A stretch of 60,000 nucleotides of DNA from Lineus longissimus (GCF_910592395.1 NC_088318.1:12650349-12710348), one strand, 5' to 3'. Shown: positions 14,074 to 28,300, numbered from the stretch's first letter. Notes: generated from the sequence alone by a model not told the origin. A program made the numbers and translations.

Positions 14074-14776
14074 AAAATGGTGGTCCCTTAATAATGTTCT
14101 CTTCCCAACCCCTCTCTATTCAGCGGTGCACAGATCTTTCTTTGATTCAATATTGTCCCAGACGTTAGCAGGTAAATGAAAGGTATGACATGAAAGACGC
14201 TGCCATTCAACCACATTCGCAAATATGAATAACATCAATTCAAACCAATTGGATGACAAAAGGAACCTTATCCTTGAATAGATATATTTGAATGTAATTC
14301 GAAATTTGAATTGAAATCACGTTTTGATCTTGCCGTTGGGCATCCAGCTTGGCATTGACATGAACTTGCCACAGGTTCCCCTTTGCCAAATATCGCAAGT
14401 CCATGTGAAGCACTTTTATAGTGTATGAGAAGATGATTAATGTTACTAGTTCTTTCATGTTTCAGTTTAGATGTTTGAGATGGAAAATTGAACAGTTGCT
14501 AACTCGAATGAGGCCACAACCTGTCGGCCATCTTGAAAACTTATGTTCTATCAGAAATGTTAAGCACCCCGCCAACGAGAGACTGAATAAGTTCTGAAAG
14601 TCTGGGTCTCATGTCTAGAATGTCACAACAATATAATCCCAGACCTTCGGGTTAACTGCACTAAGCAAGGATACTTGGAAAAATCGATGGCCTTGCCTGG
14701 GGTTTGATTCGTTTTGTGCTCTGAGTTGTCACAATGTCAATGCATGATTCAGTTACCTTGGGCAACCATGCAGCAT

Positions 14777-15190
14777 CCTTCCAAGAAATTGACAAGGTGA
14801 CAGCAGGTTGTCAAGGCCGGCAATGTTTCTGAACCGGTGCATTGCGGGGTCTGTGTGGAGTTGAGTAGTGCGAATGATGATGTTGTTTGTGGCGTTGTTT
14901 AGTGAAGACCCTTCCAAGAAATTGACATGGTGACAGGTTATCAAGGTCAGCAATGATTTCTCAATCCGTATCTACAAGGTTTTCCCTTGTCAACTGCTGG
15001 GATTTTTTCCATCATCTCCATGGGATTCTGTGGTACAACTAATTGTAAGGTTCCTTTGTGTGTGGAGCATCACACGCAAAGAAGAAAAAAACACCACAAG
15101 CATACAGTCTATGGCAACACAGCCAAGTGTCGGTCAGTGAAGACCCTTCTAAGAAATTGACATGGTGACAGACGGTCAAGGCCGGTGAAT
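14777..15190. repeat. Three dispersed copies of a roughly 50-bp unit
   Basis: The copies begin near 14777, 14910 and 15143, each reading CCTTC(C/T)AAGAAATTGACA(A/T)GG followed by TGACAG and a TCAAGG(C/T)C(A/G)G segment. The spacing is unequal (133 and 234 bp). Confidence 0.75.
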
Positions 15191-15662
15191 CTGTCTTGCT
15201 CCGAATCGATGGCTTGAGTGTAGTGCACTCCATACATCTGTGAAAGTGGGCCCCTCAGCCTCTCGCTTGATGATGTTGTGAAAACGGGTATGATCGCTAG
15301 CCGTCTTCATTGTGAGTAAGATGCCTCCTGCGGGGGTTGTCCCAGTGGATGCGGTACGTGGTCGACATCGTTAATTACCACAGCACCTGAGGCTCACGCT
15401 CAGCTTCCCGGAGAGTACATATTGTTGAGCTTTATCAAGAAGATCCGCAGAATGATAATAAGAAACTTCCTCCACAGGCATTGAATAAATTTTTTTGTGG
15501 ATCCTGTTTACGTGGAAGGAGGATCTGTAATTTGAAAAACTTTTTTTTCTTCTTTCATATTATTTAATGAGGGATGGGTAGACTTGGGAGAAAAATGAGG
15601 GTGACTTTTGAATGCTTTGATTAGATGAGTTGTGTAGTTGACTAAGGCAAATAATGGCCCAA

Positions 15663-15711
15663 ATGATGATGATGATGATGATGATGATGATAATGATGAT
15701 GATGATGATGA
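15663..15711. repeat. (GAT)n microsatellite
   Basis: About 15 ATG/GAT triplets with one interruption (ATAATG). A shorter tract of the same triplet lies at 39218-39240. Confidence 0.95.
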
Positions 15712-18700
15712 CGCAGGCTGCTATTCAATTATCATCAGTGACCAAGAGCGAATTGCATTTATTTTCATGCACAACCAAACTTTTAGCGGAAATCTACAGT
15801 TGTGATCATACCTCAATAGATGTACCCCAGATAAGGTTCTATCATGTTTAACATGGACTGCAGAATAGCAGTAATGATAATGTTAGGATAATTTGTGGGA
15901 TTCAAACAGTACAATGGGGTGGATGATAAATCTCTCAGGAGTTTTCCTCCATACACGCAAAGGTCATAAAAAGAGCCGTTTGTATCTAAATGTTAGTTAA
16001 GGCAGGCCATAAATAGTCGACTTGCCACAACCCCTTATCCAATCAAAGTACATTCAAATCGCACCCCGCATAAGGACCCAGCGACCTTGAAATGCCTTTG
16101 ATGTGCCGCTGATTTTCAATGTGTTATTCCCTGAGGATTGCATGTCCCTGATGGCCTGGCGCGTTATTGGATGCCGTCTGCTTGTGTATTCCGTGAATGG
16201 TCCTCGGATGCTCGTCAAGGGGACTTCATCTTCGAGGGTTCCCCGAATAGCAGTCCTTGAAAGCGTGCCCCAGGATCTGGTGGTAGCATCCTGATGCTTT
16301 GTTCTTTAGAATGATCCTTGGTGAAAGTTTTCTGTGTCCTTGGGAGATGCACCTTACTCCCGTTGCTTGAAGTGTTCCCGTGTACGTAGCAGTCCTTGAA
16401 TATGCCCTTTACCTAGGATTTCAAAGAAGTGCCCAAATATTGGTTATGAAATTTGATGGCTATTAAATTAGTATCAATCATATATAAAAGTTTTGAAGTC
16501 AGTTGAAGTAGTCCATAGCTATGGCAACTTCCAATTAGGAGATTGGTTGAACTTGGAAATTTCGGTGGAACATTTACATCACACTGCAGCCTGTCAGGGA
16601 CGTTATCTGAATTGATGACCTTCTCTTGCGGCAGTTTTGAAAGGAGCAGAGCTGAAAATACCCAACGAGTGTCACTTCGAGTGTCACTTCGTGCAAATAT
16701 CATTCAAGAACAATGCAACCAAACAATTGGCAAGCAGGACGAATATAGACCATTGAAGTAATGCATGAAAATAACCAGACAATGGTCTAAAACTACTTTC
16801 TTCCCATCATTTAGTCACATTAGGCCAACATAATTTGTTTTCATGCTTATGGCCAGCCACTTTCAGGAAGTCGGTGATGGCTTTCAAAAAAGTACTTCAT
16901 ATAAAAGCTGTTTTGGTGCAGGAACCGAATTAGGTTAAAGCGATGACAAGAAGCGTGAAATCAACTTTCAGTGGCCCAACTCCTGAGTGAGAGTAGACCC
17001 AGGATTCCTGTATTTCTACGGATAACATGCCCCGGGCTGTAGCGGAATTGAACTGATGATGTGGCGGATACCGCCGACAGCAGGGGTGGCCGAATGATTT
17101 GATTATTTGTGAGGGTCTATCTGTTGTTGTACCGGGTAAAAGGGTAACATTGACCAAGGCATGTGAATAGCATTATATTTCGGCCCTTAATTCATTCTTT
17201 GGACCTTGATTCATTCACAGCTGAGATTGTGGAACTATTCCAGGCTACGCGGGAAAAGCTGACGGAATAATTTTACCAGGATATTCCTGGCCTGCCACAC
17301 CGTGAAAGATTCCCATCGTGAACGACAGCTACATTTGGAAACCTCATCTTGTAGACAATGGAGCTGTCCAAAAATGTGCCTTTCTTGGATTTTTTGGGGC
17401 CGAATTTTAACCTCTTGTTGACTTTAGGCATTTGGGAATGTTACAAAGTTTTGTTTCCGAACTTATCCCTTAGTTTCAGTTTATCAAGAGTAAATTGACA
17501 GAAATGAGAGACCTCGACACTCATTCGAATTCTGGATTATTACCTGTGAACTTTGTTCCATCTGACTATTCAAAGACATCTAATTTTCCAAGATAACAAT
17601 TTTTTGACGTATTTTTTGATGTTGAACAGTTTAGTGTTCCTCTTCCCAGGATGTCGGCGAAATATTGGAGTACGTTGAGACGGTACCCTTTCTTGAGAAT
17701 GGGGAAGCTCCTTTCTAAGGTAAAGATTTGCAGGCCTCAGGTGCCTTCGTTTTGCATGAGTTGGATTGTTCAAGCATGTATCTGAAAGACTGTAAAGCAC
17801 ACTATTAATGTGCTAAAAGGATTTTAAATCACTTTTGATTTTGTTGAAGCGGTTTTGATTTTGGTGAGGATATTCGTGAAATGCGCCTTTGAAGGATATG
17901 TCACCATCCAAACCATCCTGTTGACCAGCTTCATCAACATCGTGAATTGGTCTTATATTGGTGTGACTAGAGTATTACGAGGCTATCCATGCATGATCGA
18001 GGAATTTTTTATGACTATCACGTTTTTCTTGCTGCAACTTCTGAAATGTCATGGTGTCACAGATTTGGCATTATCGGCATCGTCAATCAGTTCCGAAATG
18101 GTTGAATGTCATTGGCAGTCATTCTCGACTTTCTCTGCGTCATTCAATCAGCGATTAGAGGGTGTGCAAATCATATTACGCCCAGGGTACAAGTACTTGG
18201 TGTGCTCTCGACGTGACACTAGTATTAGTCAGGGAGGTTCGATATTTACCAGTATCAAGGCATATTTTTGTTCTGCCCATGGTTATTGTATGTATCATAT
18301 GTATTGTAGGCAACATCGATGATCAGCATTGATCAAATCATTTCCTTGTGAAATCTTGTAATGTTCAGACAAAAATTTGAAGAACATTGATTTTCAAACG
18401 TTGTTTGTGATAATAGAACCTTTGGATTATGATACATATTCTTGTATTAGAGATTCAGACAAAGGAAAGAGACCTTGCTAAAAGTGGGGAGTTTGGGGTT
18501 CCGTCCATTCCCTCAGTTTCCGCTTTCATCTCTGAATAATACCATACATTGATCTACTGGTATTACTCTTTTCGAATTGCTTTCAATTCCTATCAGTTTT
18601 GATTAGTGTTTTGTCAATGGCTATTTTCTCTCAAATCAGACAGTTATTTAGGTTATCGTGACCGCATCGGAGTTCCAAAGCTATCTACAACTTGCCAATT

Positions 18701-21700
18701 TGTATCACTTAATGATTAAAAAATTATTACAAGCTCTATCCAGGTTCAGCCGTATCGATCACCTGATAACGTATTATTGTTTGTTAAAACCGTCCTTTAT
18801 GTTAATAATGCCAATGCAACAGATGGAACGAATAATCCATTAATGATCCTATGCTTCTAAAAACCATGTGTGTAGAAATATATATAAGTAGGCCTGCTGA
18901 ATTCCAAATCAGCTTTGGATCTGTGCTGGGATAAACATTCCTATGTATTGCGTTTGTGTTTTAGCAGCGCATGATAGGCAATTTCCACGGTAGGTAATTT
19001 CTTCTTTTTTTAATTTCCGTGATAAGATAGTGTCTTTGATATATCTTTTGATAGTTGCTGTCTGATGAGAAATCATTGAGAAATGAGTAAATCATAATTT
19101 CATTCACAAAGTTTTGTAGTATGCTAGGGCCGGGGTTCAAGCTTCAACTCTGATTGTGATTGTGTATCAAGACAAGTCATAGCGTCGTCTCCCGATCTTG
19201 ATGGTCTCTGTAGGTGTTGGGTTAAATTAATCATTCGTCTAATACCTATCCAAAATTTCAAAATTCTATATTCATGTTTTTAATCCAGTTTGTCTAGACT
19301 ATAAAGCTTGCTCCTTACTAAAGTTATGGAAAAAAAAAATTCTTTAGAATCTCATAAATCGCATCACATTCTTGATAACCTATATTGGGTGATCAAATTG
19401 TTTGATATATCATCTGTTCATGACTGCTTAGGTATTGTCATGGTTCAGGTGAGACAGGTTAGGCCACTAAAAGATGATGTCTTTGGTTCTTGTCACTGCC
19501 CTCGACACCCAACTTTGAGTTTGCACTAAAGTTGTATCATGCATTTTTATATGTAACTCATTTTTTTACAAAAATGAATGATAAGTTCAAAGAGGTACGT
19601 ATTTTCCACCAGGAAACTCCTTGTTTTACTGAAGATGATGAAAGATGAAAGATGAAGAAGTAATTTGCTTGGTTAGCATCTTTTGGGATAGTTGCGATTT
19701 GTTACAGGGGGTTTCTTCACCAGCTGGACCTTTGTCAAAATATGGGTCAGCGTGATACAATTGTGGGACATCATTTATCCTCAGTTCTGAGCGTGGCAAT
19801 CTGTTCTCTTTCAAGATTGATGGCAGGGGGTCGAAAAACACTATTGATGAATTATGTCGCTTTGGAAAATGACATCTCCGATCAGTGTGTGTACAGAAGC
19901 ATACAATATCTGTGTATTTGTATTGCCCATGTTCAGCATAATCAGGTGTATCCAGTCTGGTGGATCTTTTTTGGCACCGGGTTGGACTTTCTCACCAGGG
20001 AGAGAAATTTCTGTCAGGATTTTTGATATATTACGGCTAAAAATACACCAACGACCAAGGACATAGTCGATGAAAACAGCCGCGGATATTTCATTCAATA
20101 GAAAACTAGTATGGAACGAATAGCGGGATGGTTGAGAATGGTTTGAATGGTTATAGGGAGACACATTTCACTTTGTAAGTGTGTGCAGTGCTGAACAGTT
20201 CAGCACTGTGTGTGCCCGCCAAACTAGCCAACAGACGTTGTAAATCACAGTTATCTGATATATATGGAGCTGATCCATTGTATCAGGACCATTTTAGGAG
20301 TAAATTACAGAACGTTAATCATCGTATCCAGCTACATTGTAGCAGCGCTTGGAACCAGCAGTTACTTTCAAATTTCAGTCCATATAGTCTGAGAGCTGGA
20401 CAGTTGTGGCAGTAAGACACACTGGGCACTAAATTTACATCCATATAGGAATACATAACTCTTCCTTCAATTGATTGGATTTAAACTTGAGTGGTCAAGT
20501 TAGGAATATTGTCTTCTTGATCTCTTGTATTGTAAAATACTTGAACTTAGAATTTTGGAATAACTGGTGAGGGATAGACATGGATCTACAGCTTGCAAGG
20601 AAGCTGACGAGGGTGCCATTTGGTGCGGTAGGTGATCAAATAATCAACTCTTCGATAGCGCTTCCTGCTTGCTTGTTGTTCGATGATCTGGGGCTCTGTG
20701 CAGTAAGGGGGGACATGCACGTTCATTCTTGTGATTATCCTGGACAATGTCTGGTAGAGTCCGCAAGCTTAATCCTAGCATACAACCTATAATGTACATA
20801 GCTTTTGGTCCAGGATGCCATGATGGGCCAAATCTCGTTGTCAGGATTAGGCGTTCAGGACGGGCAGCCTATAGGTGGTATTATGATTCGATCAGAATTG
20901 CTTCTTAGAATAAAGACGGGTACCCTCTTCCTTTCCACGCTTAGAAAAGTGGAATGATGATGCCTCCTGTGTGGACGCCTAAAACACCCGATGCAGATTC
21001 GTAAAACAACAGGCAAATAACAGAATTATTGCACAATCAACTCTCGCCCACATAAATTGCAGTATGTTATGTCAAAAAACAAAGTAACCTTTCAAACAAT
21101 CATAGCCGCTGCAACCGATTGTGTTGCCTAATTTGGGTTCTTTGTCCTTATAGCCTTTCAAAAATATTTGAAATGGATGAAAAATTAACCGTCATGTGGT
21201 GATATGGGACGACATGCATTAATCTACGATAGTGCGTTTCTCTTCACTTCTCTTCACGCAAGAACATGTACATCACTGTGTCTTATGTACTGCTTGTAAC
21301 TGTCTAATTAAGTTGCTACAGATGTTGTTTTGCATTTCACCCTTGTTGAGTGTTAAACCTGTACATCGAAGCACAGTCTGCCGAAGACAGACTTCAAGTC
21401 CAAGTAAGGATGATTGTATCACTTCCATAACTGATGCTTGTTCTGACACACTGTGGTTCCTCAGTATCAAATAAAGCTAATTGTCATTTTGAAACTTGTA
21501 TTGTTTTAGAGGTACAAATTGATAACATTGCATGATGTGCCGTCAGTATGTGGGCAAGATTCCAGCGCGTTCTGAGAGATTTTCTCATTCGATTTGGTCA
21601 TTCGTTTCAACAACATCATCTCGTATTTTTCCTCCCTTTGCTTGATATTGGACAAAGAACCTTTCTTTGCTCAGCATATCGAAGTGGGTCAGTCCAACTA

Positions 21701-21871
21701 GTATCCATTCTCTTTACTTTCTATAGTTTCAGGAGTTAGTTGGTCAACCGAACGTCAGGCCCTTGGGCCTCTTGTTATAAGGATACTTGCAGTTGATGCC
21801 AGATTTCAGGGCATCCTCATCATCATTCTAGAATTCAAAATCTGATAGTCTTTTCTGTTATATAGTTTCAG

Positions 21872-22322
21872 AAGTATCCCGACCAGCTTCCGGACCGACT
21901 ACCCCTCTGTGATACGTGTCACATTGTTTTCCTTCACGTCTACGGTATCAGCCAGACATCCCACCTCCATGACGACGAGGTCCATCTCTGCGTGGTCGAC
22001 GACCCCGACCACATCCCTGGTCTGATCTTCCGTTACATTGACCATGGAAAGACGCAGGAACTTTGCATACCGAGTCGCGACTTTCCCAGATTAGTCAGAA
22101 TGGATTACATACGTGACAGCGTCTTACGTGTTGACGCGGACTTTGGATTACTGTTGCGCGTTTGTATCATAGCGGTTGAGGAAAGTATACAAAAGCTGTC
22201 GTGGGATGTTGATGATCTTGCCAATGGGAACCACCTTGAGAATAGGATCGGCCACGGTGCCGAGGATGTTATTGAGAATGGGGAGGAGGCTACGCCTAGC
22301 CCTCATGAAAGCCCACATCTTG
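21872..22322 (+). CDS. PLEKHG4: RhoGEF exon 1 as recognised (N-terminal family region)
   Basis: The acceptor is TATAGTTTCAG at 21861-21871 and the donor is GTGAGT at 22323. The frame starts with a whole codon (phase 0) and ends in phase 1, giving 150 codons beginning KYPDQLPDRLPLCDTC. An in-frame TAG within the acceptor tract shows that coding enters by splicing here. From memory, the segment HLCVVDDP to DYIRDSV aligns with the region before the CRAL-TRIO domain in vertebrate PLEKHG4B. The last 40 residues are acidic and unconserved-looking. Its phase-1 end fits exon 2 (G + AT = Asp). One or more coding exons must precede it. I could not find them. Confidence 0.82.
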
Positions 22323-25300
22323 GTGAGTATATAGAAAACTTAGCTTTACCATCATCATCATTTAAATGCTCATATAAACTATTGCGTAAATGTTTTCCCC
22401 AAACCTTTACTCTTTTTGTGCATTTCTGTTAGATAATTCCAGTTTCAGCATCAGTGCCAAAGGCTTATGGGGCCAAGATAAAGCTAACACTGACATACAG
22501 AAAGATTTGTTAAAAACATCCTTTCTTCTTGTACACCTGACAGCCACGCTAACTCCACTATTTGTCCCTGGCCCCTTATCAGCAGAGTTCATCAGCAAAT
22601 CCTCACAGAATCAACAGGAAATCTATAGAAAAGGTTCAAAGGGATATGTCATGAAGGGTCTAAGTAACTGGTCCACTTGAAGAGGCTAAACAAAGTTTGG
22701 GAGCGGTTTGTGAACAACTTTCATTGTTAGTTCCTATAACTTTAGGTGACTTTTACATCCTCCTGCTGAGAATTGAGGGTGATAAAACTTTCTCAACAAG
22801 TACTTGTGATTTTCTATACGATTTCAAATCTGATTATTGTCGTCTAAATTTCCTTGTCTGAATGTCTAAACGGAAACTAATCAGTACTCAGTGGACTATA
22901 GTGGACAATCCATTGAGCTGATTCTGTCTAGTCTAATTCATATATAGCTGGACCATTTCTGTTGTCTAAATCAAAAAAGGCTACGCTTTCTGCATATAAG
23001 AGGAACTTTAAACAAAGCAGGGATTCTTTGAATTGTTGGAAAGTGCAAGTTTCTATTGGTAGAGCCATTGGAAACTGAATCATACTATTTTGAGAAAATG
23101 TTGTGATTTCTCTGCAATTTGGCAGTAATAAGTCATACTTTCAGGTGTGTAACAGTTCTGGACAATGATTATGATAAGCCCTTTTATCAGAATAAAATTA
23201 AGTGTTATAAAAAGTCTTAACACCTTTTTCGTGATCATAACTCCAGTTGTTCTTGAAAAAGGTGTTATAATATTTTGTCACAGTTCTAGACAAACTATAT
23301 CTAACTGCCATGTAAATCTCTGCTTAAAATTTATTTCTATTATTTTGGCAACTCATGCAGCAGACTCTTTTGCTTTCATTACAATGGGTGATTAATTCCA
23401 GTCGGTTGCCTCTATGCCTCCAGGGAGCAGTGAGTACCTGAGCAAATTTGAAAATGACAGCATTGGGCCATTCAACAATAGCTTATGTAAGAATGTGCCG
23501 AATAATTGGATAGTGAGAAGAAAAATATAAATAGAGCCAGATGGCGGAGAAAGTCTTAACTTTTCAGTTGGCTGTGTGTGGGAGATAACACAATTGTTTG
23601 CAGTTGGATAGGAGTCTTGTTTCTTATTAGTTTTCAATCGGTAAGCAAATTCTTGCAATTCTATTGCTGCGGCTTGTTCCCTTCAGCGATCAAGTGTGTT
23701 TTCTGGACTTGGATTTTTCTGAATCCACACAGGCCTATTGAAAACGCCTTCATATCAATTTTGACTAAGGCTTGGACCGGAAATGCTGGATGTTATTTCC
23801 ATTAAAACATCTCAATTAGCAGACTTAAGCAAACAGGACCAACAAAGGTGAAAGGGTGTGTGAGCAATTTGAATGGAAGTGGGCCTAAATTACTCACTCA
23901 AATGCCTTCACCACCAGCATTAGCTATTGAATAGCAAGGGTACGATTCATATAGCTGTTAGCAATAGCAATGTAAGTGGAAAACCAACACATTGTGACTG
24001 GTTCTTTCAATTCATGAACAAGTTGACAATTGTTAAAAATATCGTTAGCCTTTGGGGTTAGAGTGATCCCTCAAGGAGCAATGGCATTGTAGTTTTAGTA
24101 TTGTTCGGCTTACCATAACAATAGACGATTGTGGGATTAACCTGGTCATTCATGGCTACCTGTGTGTGGGGTATCGTGGCCAAAGTTCGCAGTACCGCTG
24201 GCCCACACTTTGTGGATAGTAGCCATTGTGATAGGATACCGACATTTTCAAAATTTTGATGGCATGGGATCGTATTTAAGCTGTGGATTACGTCTTGTAT
24301 ATGAACCGTTAGATGATTCAGGTATGATACATGATAGTTGCCCATCTTCCTAAAGAGTTGGTGGCTACTTTAAATCTGCTGTTAGGTTTATTGTGGTCTT
24401 ATTGGTTTAGAGTTGTGATCAGCGAGCTGCCATGCTTTCTTGTTACAGTACGTCCTGGGTGAAATGTGAGGTTCCACTGATGGCACAAGATGCCCTGCAG
24501 ATCCCAACCTCTCAGGGCCGTCATTAGCGGGGTAGCAGGGGGCAACAATGCAGCCAGCTGCCTCCCCCAAATGTCTCGACAAATGTGTTTTAAGGCAGAT
24601 GTGTTGGTATTTTCACCAACCTTTCCTGGTCTATTCTAAACTGGCTGGTTCTTTGATGTTGATACTGGAAACCATAATTGTCAACAAACTTGCCATATCA
24701 CCATGTGGCGATATACTATACTTTATTGTACCACATAACATGACATTTGATTAGATCTCTTGTAAAAGCAAATAGGATAACATATAGCAGTCAATATCTA
24801 TATCAACAATCATTACGGCATTTTAAGCGTTGGACAACATCAAAATGTTACCGTGTAAAGAAGTTGACACGCCATATGATTTTAACCCTACCATAACCAA
24901 GAGACACTTGTGCTGTAATACTGCCCTGGACGAATGAATATTGATCAAAAGCTTCCGACACTATCACACAATTAGGATGAACATTAGAAACACACGGTGC
25001 ACCAAAATATCGATCTCAGTCCCACAGATGAGTACAATACATTGAAGGCCAGCTCACTTAATCCACTCAGACAGTTGTTCATTTCCGAGAGCCTATCATT
25101 TTGTAAGTGTCAAACAATTAAAAATTATTGATGGCGTTTGGCTGCCATGATAGATAAGTATGGGAGTGTCGGCAGTGTCATGGTTATCGTGTGACACGCC
25201 GTAGTGAAGACCTCACGACACTGGTGTACACAGCCTGTACCGGCGTCGTTAGCGTGTAACGCCATTCAGTTGAGCTCTTTGTATCGGCCCGCCTGCTACC

Positions 25301-28300
25301 TGCTACCTCGCTGGAGTCCGTATATGCTGATCGGGTTATTGAAATGGCTGTCATAAACAGAGGATGATACTTGGATATAACATTACAGTGTGTACGCCTA
25401 TGCGTCTTTGATATGCTTTTTGGACTAACAAACTTTGCAGGATTACTTGTATTATGTAGGTGAAATTTTTTTTTTTAAATATTTTTTTGTTTAAGTTGCA
25501 GTTGACTTGGTTCATTCTTTGTGTGTTCTCTGTTGCAGTACCTCTTAATGGGAACTGTTTGATTTCATTTTTATGGTAATTTGCCTGTCATGATTGATAA
25601 TTGCATCATGAAAATCTGTAATTACGACAATAGCAATTACTTTGGAACACTTGTACATGATAGTAGTTGTCCTTGATGTCAACAATTTGTTATCTTACTG
25701 GCATTATGCGGTAAAAGTTATGTTTAATAGTCCCATGAGGACATGATATTGTATCACCTGAGTTAGGGCTTTACCATATGTGACTCGCTCTACCAAAACT
25801 AGGCGCTTGTCGCATCTGAACTCGACAGGTTGATACGGACTTGTTGTTCATTTCCCTATTGTAGACCTTTTGTGAAATCTACTACAAACTGATTTGGTCA
25901 CATTTCACAAAAGGTCTACAATAGGGAAATGAACAACAAGTCCGTATCAACCTGTCAAGTTCAGATGCGACAAGCGCCTAGTTTTGGTAGAGCGAGTCAC
26001 ATATTAGTAGCTGAAGTTTGAGCATCGCAGTCAGTGCAACTGCAGCAGAATGAAATCGATAGACATCAAAGACCGACCCTCTTGTAAAAACGTGGCTTGT
26101 CGATACAGGTACGTTATTGCCATGTCCGTTTTGGCAGCATAAAATATTTGCTTTGCTTGTCTGTTGGGATGGAGTTGCAGAACCAAGTGGTGTCCAATCT
26201 GTCACATTGTTCAGCCAATTAGCGTCAATTACAATGCATAACCTGAATACCGTACATTATCACTTTGAATGTTTTTCACCACGCAGGCAATTATTCTATA
26301 TGCCCCGATTAATTTCATGTCTAACATAATTGGAAAAAAACTTGCCTTGTGAAAAAGTTTTGAGGTCGACTGGCATCACTTAAGTTCCCTCTTGGTTTGT
26401 GCATCAATATCACCACCCGGCAACTTATTTTACGTAAAAAAGTGGGTGTTTTTATTCAGAAGACCACATGCTTTGCTTGCAAAGACCTCTTGCTGTTTTT
26501 GGAATGGACGGAAATCATTTGTTGATGTTTTCTTGATGGCTACTTCAGGCTCCGATATCATCAGTTTTTAAGTAGAAGTTGTCGCTTTACTGGGACAGTG
26601 ATCCATTGCTGTGCACCTATGCAGGGAAATCTGGCTCAAGTTGTATTGGAATGGACTAGAGGTTGCCTTGGCTTGGCTCTTGCTGACTTGCCTGACCTTG
26701 GTGCTTGGGACACCATACATTCACATTGAGAATCAGGTCTACTGATGGCATGCCGTGCACAGAGTGGCTCTGGTGTATCTGGAAAGTGATATCAGCGAAA
26801 ATTGGCTGGAACAATCTTGCGGTTACTCGGCCACTTGAGATAAAAGATAACAGTTGACATGGGTAGGGAATTCCATTCACTCAGATCTGCTCTTGAAATC
26901 AAGGTTGCAACATGCTCACCAGTTCTTCAGAGATTTATTCCGTGGTTCTGACCGGTTGTGCATTTGGCTCAGTCGACTACCTTCCACTTGTGGCTTGACA
27001 TTCAGTGAGTATAAGACTGATGTGAGATGCTCTGATCAACAACATGCTCAATGGAAACCTAATTAGATCTGATGGTGTCCAGCTGTGGATTTAGCTCTCA
27101 CTGGGAACAAGCTCTTGCCTGATTCATTGAGGACTTTGATATATTGACTGAAGAAAGTGCAGTTCTCTTGTCATATGGACTTTGCACATGGTTTTCCAGG
27201 TTCGTTTCCTGCTGTGGATTAGCTCATCAGAGTTGTGCTGCCTGATGTTGTTGCAGGCCAAACACCACTGCATGAATCCGGTCCTTTTGCTTGCTCTATG
27301 TTAGATCAGAACAAATGCAGGCTGTGTGAGCTCTTCATCAAAGATTCATGATTCCAATTGTCAGTGAAGCTTAAATGGACAGCTGCCCTTTTACAGATAC
27401 TGTCCATGTTTTAGAGGTAATTGTTGTGGGGATACTATTGAGTCAGGTTGTGGGAGAATACCGATTGATTTACATCATTTTCCTCATGGAGGTAGGTGAG
27501 TGGTCTTGAAATAACTGCCAGCAGCCGTTTATTAGGGGCAGTATTAATCTCTCTATATCTGCAGATCTGCATCGAGCATAAACTATGCCTCCGATAGCAT
27601 GAAATCGGATTTAATGGCTAAGTGACTGTCTTTGGCACTCACTTGACATCAACCATTGAAAACCAACCTCCTCCAATTCAGACTCCAATAATCCTATTCC
27701 CTTCCCTCCACCTCTCACGTTGGTGCATCGATTGATATGTCTGGCAGCCCTTAATCGGTTCCCCAGACCCTGATGGCTACGGTAAATCCTCCGGCGCGCA
27801 TAATGTCTATGGCGATGGGGAGCTATGTGACTCATTTTAATCGGTAGGTTCATAAATCGGTCATGAAGGTTTCTGCGTGAAGCATGCGATCATTTACGTG
27901 TAGCATGCGGAACATGCGATTGGTTTGCATGAAGCATGCAGTGATCAAATGTACACTGAAAACTGTTGATGTTTTGATATGGATTAGCTGAAGACTAGTC
28001 TTTATTAATTCTTGGCAAGTATAGAAAGTCATGATATTTTTGCAGGGATTTTTCATGGCATGCAGAGATTTCAAGAAAACTGTTGTTAATGCTTAGCTGT
28101 TGTTGTAAGGGAGTCTACACGGGTAAAATGACAAAGCGCCGCAAAAATCCCTGGTTGCTTTACAATCTGACATTTAATTTACTACCTTAATTTGCATCCA
28201 GCTTCATCTGTGGCATTGTCACATATTGTCGCATCAATTTCACGGGGAGTAGCCATATAGCAAACGAAGTATAAGACAACGTCTGCCTCTGACATTCTCG

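Larger units (their letters stand above)
1..21871. other. Upstream region without a supportable gene
   Basis: No reading frame here matches a family I recognise, and none shows a convincing chain of splice sites. The longest frames (119 codons at 7211-7570, 155 codons at 17855-18322) look like chance openings in AT-rich DNA. What I can see is repeats, listed separately: a minisatellite at 6487-6955, foldbacks at 8631-8859, 11898-11983 and 13900-14073, small direct duplications near 9.0-9.2 kb and 14.8-15.2 kb, and a (GAT)n tract near 15663. The start and first coding exon of the RhoGEF gene should lie here or further upstream, because exon 1 as recognised begins at an acceptor. The region may therefore be partly a very long 5' intron. 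Confidence 0.6.

Noticed and set aside
17855-18322. 155-codon open frame on the + strand
   Set aside because: It begins with a non-standard region of hydrophobic residues, has no recognisable family or repeat, and shows no splice context or codon pattern like the real exons. It is within chance for this length and composition.
20580-20628. ATG followed by 16 codons and GTAGGT as a first coding exon
   Set aside because: The phase is suboptimal for exon 1 and the peptide shows no family similarity. There is not enough signal to call it.
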